8,820 nt of DNA from Victivallales bacterium (GTDB lineage Bacteria > Verrucomicrobiota > Lentisphaeria > Oligosphaerales > Oligosphaeraceae), in assembly GCA_017431185.1 (NCBI GenBank), contig JAFRLP010000506.1, positions 1 to 8,820 on the forward strand, read 5' to 3'. Shown here one piece after another: positions 4,598 through 8,820 of this stretch (its first letter is position 1; each line of letters starts with the position of its first letter). The position numbers and the translations under genes are program-made. A model generated the notes under the pieces. It was not told the origin of the DNA, did not search any database, and saw only the letters and a program-made list of their open reading frames with translations.

Positions 4598-6124
4598 ATG
4601 GATTGTCAAACACTATTGAACATTCTTGACGGTCATCGCCTGCTGTCTGCCTTTGGCGGCCCCTTGACAAAACCTCTCACTGGAGCCTCGCCGGATTCCC
4701 GTCAAATACGGCCAGGCAATCTGTTCTGCGCCATGAAAGGGGCCAGGCTGGATGGGCATCTGTTTATTCCGGAGGCTCTGGCAAAGGGAGCGGTGGCCGT
4801 GCTTGTTGAGCATCCTGTGTCGCTCCCTCCTGACGTGGCGTGGATTCAAGTGCGCCGTGCCTACGAGGCGTTTGGCCTTGTGGCGGAGGCGGTTGCGGGA
4901 AGACCGGCGGACAGCCTGAGGCTGATTGCCGTCACGGGCACCAATGGTAAGACGACTACCGCCTATCTGCTGCGAGCCATCCTCTCCGCCGCCGGCCATG
5001 CCACGGGAATGGTTGGCACTGTCGAATACGACCTGGGCGCCAAGGCCGCTGCGGGACAAGAGAAGGGACACGCCATTGTCTTGCCCGCCGACCGTACCAC
5101 CCCCACGCCTTTCCTGCTTCAGGAACTCTTCGCCCGCATGGTGGAGAACCGCGTGGAATACGCTGTCCTGGAGGCATCGAGCCATGCTCTCGCGCAACGG
5201 CGTCTCGGAACCGCCGCCTGCGCGGGGGCGGTGTTCACCAATCTGACGGAAGACCATCTGGATTATCATCGCACCATGGACGAGTATTACGAGGCGAAAA
5301 AACTTCTATGCACCCGTCATCTGGCGAAAGCTGCACCGATGGCCATCAATTGCGATGATTCCTACGGGCGCCGGCTGACTCGCGAGTTGAGTTCTGACAT
5401 ACGAACCTTCGGCTTCTCTTTTCATGGCGACTCCTGCGCCAATGTCCAGGCCAGCCTGAACAGCCAGTCCGCCACCGGCAGCGCCTTCACGCTTTATTTC
5501 CCCGACGGACAACGCTGGGAGGTCTCCACGCCTCTGCCAGGGGGCTACAACGCTCAGAATGCGGCTGGCGCAGCCGTGCTGGCGTGGGCCTTGAACATTC
5601 CGTCTGCCGACGCTTGCCGTGCTGTACGCGAATGCCCTGGCGCACCAGGACGGCTTCAGTCCATCCCCATCCCCGGGCAGAGATTCGCCGCCTTCGTGGA
5701 CTATGCCCATACGGACGACGCGCTCACCAACGTGCTGACCACATTGCGCAATCTTCCTCATCACCGGCTTTTGGTTGTGTTTGGCTGCGGCGGTGACCGC
5801 GACCGTGCCAAGCGACCGAAGATGGGACGCGCCGCCGCGCAATTGGCGGACAGGCTCTACGTCACCAGCGACAACCCGCGCACGGAACGGCCTGAGGCGA
5901 TTATCGACGAGATTCTGCCAGGAATTCCTGCTGGAACGGATTATGTCGCCATCCCCGACCGCAGGGAGGCGATTCGCCAGGCCATGCATGAGGCGACCGC
6001 TGGCGACATTTTACTGGTGGCGGGGAAAGGGCACGAGGACTACCAGGAAATCAACGGCGTGAAACACCATTTCAATGACGCCGAGGAGATTGCAGCCGCC
6101 GTTGCCCTGCTGCCCGCATATTGA
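4598..6124 (+). CDS. murE: MurE, UDP-MurNAc-L-Ala-D-Glu:meso-diaminopimelate ligase
   Basis: This cytoplasmic ATP-dependent Mur ligase adds the third residue of the peptidoglycan stem peptide. Its 508 residues have the three-domain Mur layout: N-terminal UDP-MurNAc-binding domain (about 1-105, with SPDSRQIRPGNLFCAMKG at 31-48), central ATPase domain with P-loop TGTNGKTTT (113-121), and C-terminal domain from about 350. Other hallmarks are the TTPTPFLLQ segment (167-175), EASSHAL (192-198), TNLTEDHLDYH (214-224), the lysine expected to be carbamylated (K234 in YEAKKLL), VDYAHTDDAL (367-376), FGCGGDRDRAKRPKMG (395-410) and AGKGHEDYQ (475-483). DNPR (425-428) is the family's signature for meso-diaminopimelate rather than lysine. 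The start gives a standard N-terminus behind GAAAGG. It is separated from ftsI by 443 bases and a terminator, so it is probably not simply co-transcribed. The next gene is convergent, so murF does not follow. Confidence 0.97.
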   Translation: MDCQTLLNILDGHRLLSAFGGPLTKPLTGASPDSRQIRPGNLFCAMKGARLDGHLFIPEALAKGAVAVLVEHPVSLPPDVAWIQVRRAYEAFGLVAEAVAGRPADSLRLIAVTGTNGKTTTAYLLRAILSAAGHATGMVGTVEYDLGAKAAAGQEKGHAIVLPADRTTPTPFLLQELFARMVENRVEYAVLEASSHALAQRRLGTAACAGAVFTNLTEDHLDYHRTMDEYYEAKKLLCTRHLAKAAPMAINCDDSYGRRLTRELSSDIRTFGFSFHGDSCANVQASLNSQSATGSAFTLYFPDGQRWEVSTPLPGGYNAQNAAGAAVLAWALNIPSADACRAVRECPGAPGRLQSIPIPGQRFAAFVDYAHTDDALTNVLTTLRNLPHHRLLVVFGCGGDRDRAKRPKMGRAAAQLADRLYVTSDNPRTERPEAIIDEILPGIPAGTDYVAIPDRREAIRQAMHEATAGDILLVAGKGHEDYQEINGVKHHFNDAEEIAAAVALLPAY

Positions 6125-6154
6125 GGGCAGGCCAGTGTTCGTGTTCCGCGTCTT

Positions 6155-8820
6155 TTAGCGGAGGGTTCTGATTAATACCGCCTGATAGGGGGGCAGGGTC
6201 AATTCCTGACCTGAGGCAAATGGCTTTTCCTGGCCTGTGAGCGGGTCAAGCAGAGTGGCCTCCGCCGGCTGTCCTGGCAACGTCACCTTCACGGTGCGGG
6301 TCTCCTTGGTTGCGTTCAGCACGGTGGCCAATGTTCCTTTGCCATTCGTCCAGTAACTGATGGGGACGTCTTTTTCTCCAGTTGTGGCTACGTCAGGATT
6401 GGGCTTCCAGTATGGGTGGAAGGAGGCGTCCTCCAGGCCAAAACCGTAGAGCCAGCAAACCATCCGCTTGCTGACATCGGCATTGATGAAACTGGGGTAG
6501 AGCATGCAGTTGTGGAGGAATGCCAGGCCAACGGTGCTGGCGGCGATTTCAGGGGAGGCGATTTTGTCTGGCTGGCGGTACTGTGGCAGGAACATTCTGT
6601 CTGGCCCGATGCACACGGCGTTTTCGTAGCGGAACTGGTCAAGCGTCAGGAATTCCAGGTAATAGGTGTGGAGCATGCATTGAGCGCGGTACTGCTCTCC
6701 CATCAGGGTGACATTGGTGAATCCCGCGGAGGTGCAGGCCTGCTGCCCTCCCGCATGGGTGAAGGTGAAGAAGCCAGGATGCACATGATTGGTGGTCAGG
6801 TAGATGCGTTCATGGAATTGCCTGGTGCCGAAGGTGGGATGAAAATTCTCGCCGTTGATGGTCAGCAGGTCTGAACCATAGCAGTCGTAGTAGAATCCCC
6901 GCCAGGGGAACTTCTTCAGGTATTCCACGCACATGTGGCAGTACAAATCCTGCCAGAGCGTGTTGCGCATGTCGCATTTGCGCATTTTGGCGTTTTTGCC
7001 AAATCCCTTGAGCACATAATAGCGGGCTGGGAACCCCTGCCATTCAGACTCGAAATAGCGGTATTCGGGCATGGTGTCGGTGATGTAGAAGGGAATCTGG
7101 TAGAGAGTGTTGATGGCGCCTGGCTCCTGAAGTCTTTGGGCGTGGCGCATGGTCTCCGAATCATCCTTGCTGGCGGGGAGCCCGACGTATTTCATCGGTT
7201 TCATGCTGCTCATCATGTTGAAATTGGTGTACTCGTGGGCGCGGAACCGCAGTTTTCGCCAGTGTCCGGCAGAGGGACGGAACGGCCAGGGCATCACCGC
7301 GAACGCCATGCCGAAAGGCGCGGACCGCTCCCATTTGACTGGTGAATTGACCAGCCGCACCGAGAAATCTCCGTCAAGTGTGGCTTTGGTGACGGTGTGC
7401 TTGAAGTCATTTTCGGCGGGATAGGAGGCGGGAGAGTACCAGGCAATCCCGCGCTCGACGTTGCCCAGCATCATTTCATGGTAGCGGTGAGAGGTCTCCC
7501 ATTGTTTGGCGACCTTCAGGTCAACGGCTCCGATGTTGCTCCAGCTGCCGTCCGAACGGTGGACAAACTCGGTGTCCTTGACTGCATAGGACACCACGAT
7601 GGATTCGACGCCATCGGGCATGGTGAGCGTCAGGTCGTAGCGTACAAAGCCCATGTAGTCCATGAGCATGGACAGAACTCCTTTTCTCCCTTGAAATGTG
7701 ACGGGGAGATGGGCGGACATGCGTGCCGTTCCATCCTTCCAGGTGATTTCTCCTGCGGGGCTGACGCCTTGTCCGTCGACGGTGATGGACAGGCCTCGTT
7801 TGAGCAACGGCTGTCCGTCCGCTCCAGTGATCTGTTCCAGTTCAAGCGTGTCGTTGAAGTGGTACTCTCCGTTCCATGCCTTGACGGTTTTTCCTTGGCG
7901 GGCGAGATTTTGCCAAGGGGCGGGGGCTGGCGCGTCATCAGCCAATATGCCCAGGCTGTTTGCCCAGTAAGGTTGTTTGTAGATGCCGAAATGACGCGGT
8001 TCGGCGGTCATGGACTGGCCGTTGGAAAGCGCGACTTTGGCATGAAGCATGTATTCGCCATCGGGATAATCGTCAACCTTGACCGTCAACGGCTCGTTGG
8101 CAGGGTTTTCGATGGTGCGGAACACCGTGTTGTCCATCCTGCGTATTTCGTAGGTGTTGCGGAGGGGGGATGCATCCCCCAAATCACCCAGTACAGGGCA
8201 GGACAGATTCATGATATGGCGCGACGGGATAAAGGATTGACGGAGGTCTGGGCCGACAGCCCCTTCTTCAAACTTGAGTTGGTCAAACTGGATGACCGCG
8301 TCTTCTGGGAACAGCCGCATGTTGAACATGATGTCCAGCAGGGCGGAATGCGCGGGTGTCCTGAAGTCGAAGACCAGTTCCTTCCATTCGCCGTTGGTCG
8401 GCTTGACGCTGACTCGTGGCTGGTCAAGGCGCTTGCGCTGCGCGTCCATGCACTCGAACATGAAGAGTTTGATTCCTGCGCTGAAATGCCTGGATGCCTT
8501 GTACCAGCAGGAGAAACGGTAGTTGCGGTCAGGCTCCACCGCCAGGTTGTAGATGACGAGCGGGTACTGCATCTTGGAGCCGTCCCCGTGGATTTCCAGA
8601 AATGACTCTCCTGCTTTGGCCTGCTTCCAGTCCATCACGACCTTGGAGCCTGGCCCCAGGGAATAATGCTCGAAATGCTGTTGCCCCAGAAAGGTCCAAT
8701 TGTCGAAAATGGTGTCCAGAAAACGTGCCTTGAAGAACCCCTTGTCCTCGGTGACATTGGCCACCCGCAGGTTGTCCACGAGCAGATGGCTCTCCTGTGG
8801 CACTTTGTCCAGGCGGATCA
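6155..8820 (-). CDS. Large multidomain glycoside-hydrolase-like protein (5' end beyond the window)
   Basis: The frame is open to the right edge. A GTG at 8803-8801 is preceded by open codons reading IRLDK, so it is probably internal and the gene starts outside the window. At least 887 residues are seen; numbering here counts the GTG as 1. Layout: about 30-182, a beta-sandwich like carbohydrate-binding modules (YRFSCWYKAS at 95-104, GEWKELVFDF at 138-147, and IQFDQLKFEEG at 171-181); about 200-275, an Ig-like linker; about 285-540, a large beta-rich domain; about 560-800, a likely TIM-barrel catalytic domain with WRGFYYDCYGSD (634-645), THAGGQ (682-687) and GEQYR (702-706); 815-882, a small C-terminal beta domain with LLDPLTGQE and PPYQAVLIRTL, as at the end of many glycosidases. 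It recalls the GH123/DUF6067-type proteins common in Lentisphaerae and Bacteroidetes, but this is from memory of family style. Substrate and catalytic residues are not established, and any signal peptide lies outside the window. It is convergent with murE across 30 bases, with no visible terminator. Confidence 0.7.
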   Translation of the reverse strand, partial: IRLDKVPQESHLLVDNLRVANVTEDKGFFKARFLDTIFDNWTFLGQQHFEHYSLGPGSKVVMDWKQAKAGESFLEIHGDGSKMQYPLVIYNLAVEPDRNYRFSCWYKASRHFSAGIKLFMFECMDAQRKRLDQPRVSVKPTNGEWKELVFDFRTPAHSALLDIMFNMRLFPEDAVIQFDQLKFEEGAVGPDLRQSFIPSRHIMNLSCPVLGDLGDASPLRNTYEIRRMDNTVFRTIENPANEPLTVKVDDYPDGEYMLHAKVALSNGQSMTAEPRHFGIYKQPYWANSLGILADDAPAPAPWQNLARQGKTVKAWNGEYHFNDTLELEQITGADGQPLLKRGLSITVDGQGVSPAGEITWKDGTARMSAHLPVTFQGRKGVLSMLMDYMGFVRYDLTLTMPDGVESIVVSYAVKDTEFVHRSDGSWSNIGAVDLKVAKQWETSHRYHEMMLGNVERGIAWYSPASYPAENDFKHTVTKATLDGDFSVRLVNSPVKWERSAPFGMAFAVMPWPFRPSAGHWRKLRFRAHEYTNFNMMSSMKPMKYVGLPASKDDSETMRHAQRLQEPGAINTLYQIPFYITDTMPEYRYFESEWQGFPARYYVLKGFGKNAKMRKCDMRNTLWQDLYCHMCVEYLKKFPWRGFYYDCYGSDLLTINGENFHPTFGTRQFHERIYLTTNHVHPGFFTFTHAGGQQACTSAGFTNVTLMGEQYRAQCMLHTYYLEFLTLDQFRYENAVCIGPDRMFLPQYRQPDKIASPEIAASTVGLAFLHNCMLYPSFINADVSKRMVCWLYGFGLEDASFHPYWKPNPDVATTGEKDVPISYWTNGKGTLATVLNATKETRTVKVTLPGQPAEATLLDPLTGQEKPFASGQELTLPPYQAVLIRTLR

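Noticed and set aside
4437..4619. 60-codon open frame overlapping the start of murE
   Set aside because: It runs through the G-rich helix strand, the terminator and the T run, has no ribosome binding site and no protein-like pattern. The T9 run merely yields a phenylalanine string.
7397..8605. 402-codon open frame on the + strand
   Set aside because: It lies wholly antisense to the glycosidase-like gene, whose - strand reading gives coherent domains. Its translation resembles no known family and looks like a GC-rich shadow frame.

Overview
The window holds the 5' part of a bacterial division and cell wall (dcw) cluster on the + strand, then one large gene on the - strand. The order is mraZ (3' part only), rsmH, an ftsL-like gene, ftsI (class B penicillin-binding protein), a 443-base non-coding stretch, murE, and convergently a long glycoside-hydrolase-like gene that runs off the right edge. 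The MurE DNPR motif points to meso-diaminopimelate peptidoglycan, hence a Gram-negative-type wall. The GC-rich coding sequence, the unusually long FtsI and a neighbouring large carbohydrate-active protein fit the Planctomycetes-Verrucomicrobia-Lentisphaerae group, perhaps Lentisphaerae. That placement is inference from overall character, not from a marker gene.

Region by region: 1-1701 is a compact run of mraZ, rsmH and ftsL. The mraZ-rsmH gap is 3 bases and rsmH has no visible Shine-Dalgarno, so it is probably translationally coupled. The ftsL-like gene has a good AGGAG. A 140-base spacer (1702-1841) with a perfect 7-bp stem-loop separates it from ftsI. FtsI keeps all three transpeptidase motifs but carries about 100 extra residues in its N-terminal domain. 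MurE is complete and canonical. The classical cluster (murF, mraY, murD and onwards) does not continue after murE, because the next gene is on the other strand 30 bases away.

The most unusual part is the ftsI-murE gap (4155-4597). It starts with a T-rich tract and contains a promoter-like site (UP-element-like block, TTGACA, TATCTT) and many inverted repeats. It ends in a rho-independent terminator (6-bp stem, nine T) only 17 bases before the murE start codon. A 23-base arm at 4198-4220 pairs with 4550-4572, which contains the whole terminator hairpin. Inside lie an interrupted CCC/GGG helix, at least four local hairpins and a G-quadruplex motif. I read this as a structured RNA of about 340 nt and/or a conditional leader of murE. 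A MITE-like insertion with terminal inverted repeats is the main alternative. I could not match it to any RNA family I know.

How the genes work together: MraZ is the cluster's DNA-binding regulator, RsmH methylates 16S rRNA, FtsL and FtsI belong to the septal peptidoglycan machine, and MurE makes the UDP-MurNAc-tripeptide precursor. The - strand gene looks functionally unrelated (polysaccharide degradation).
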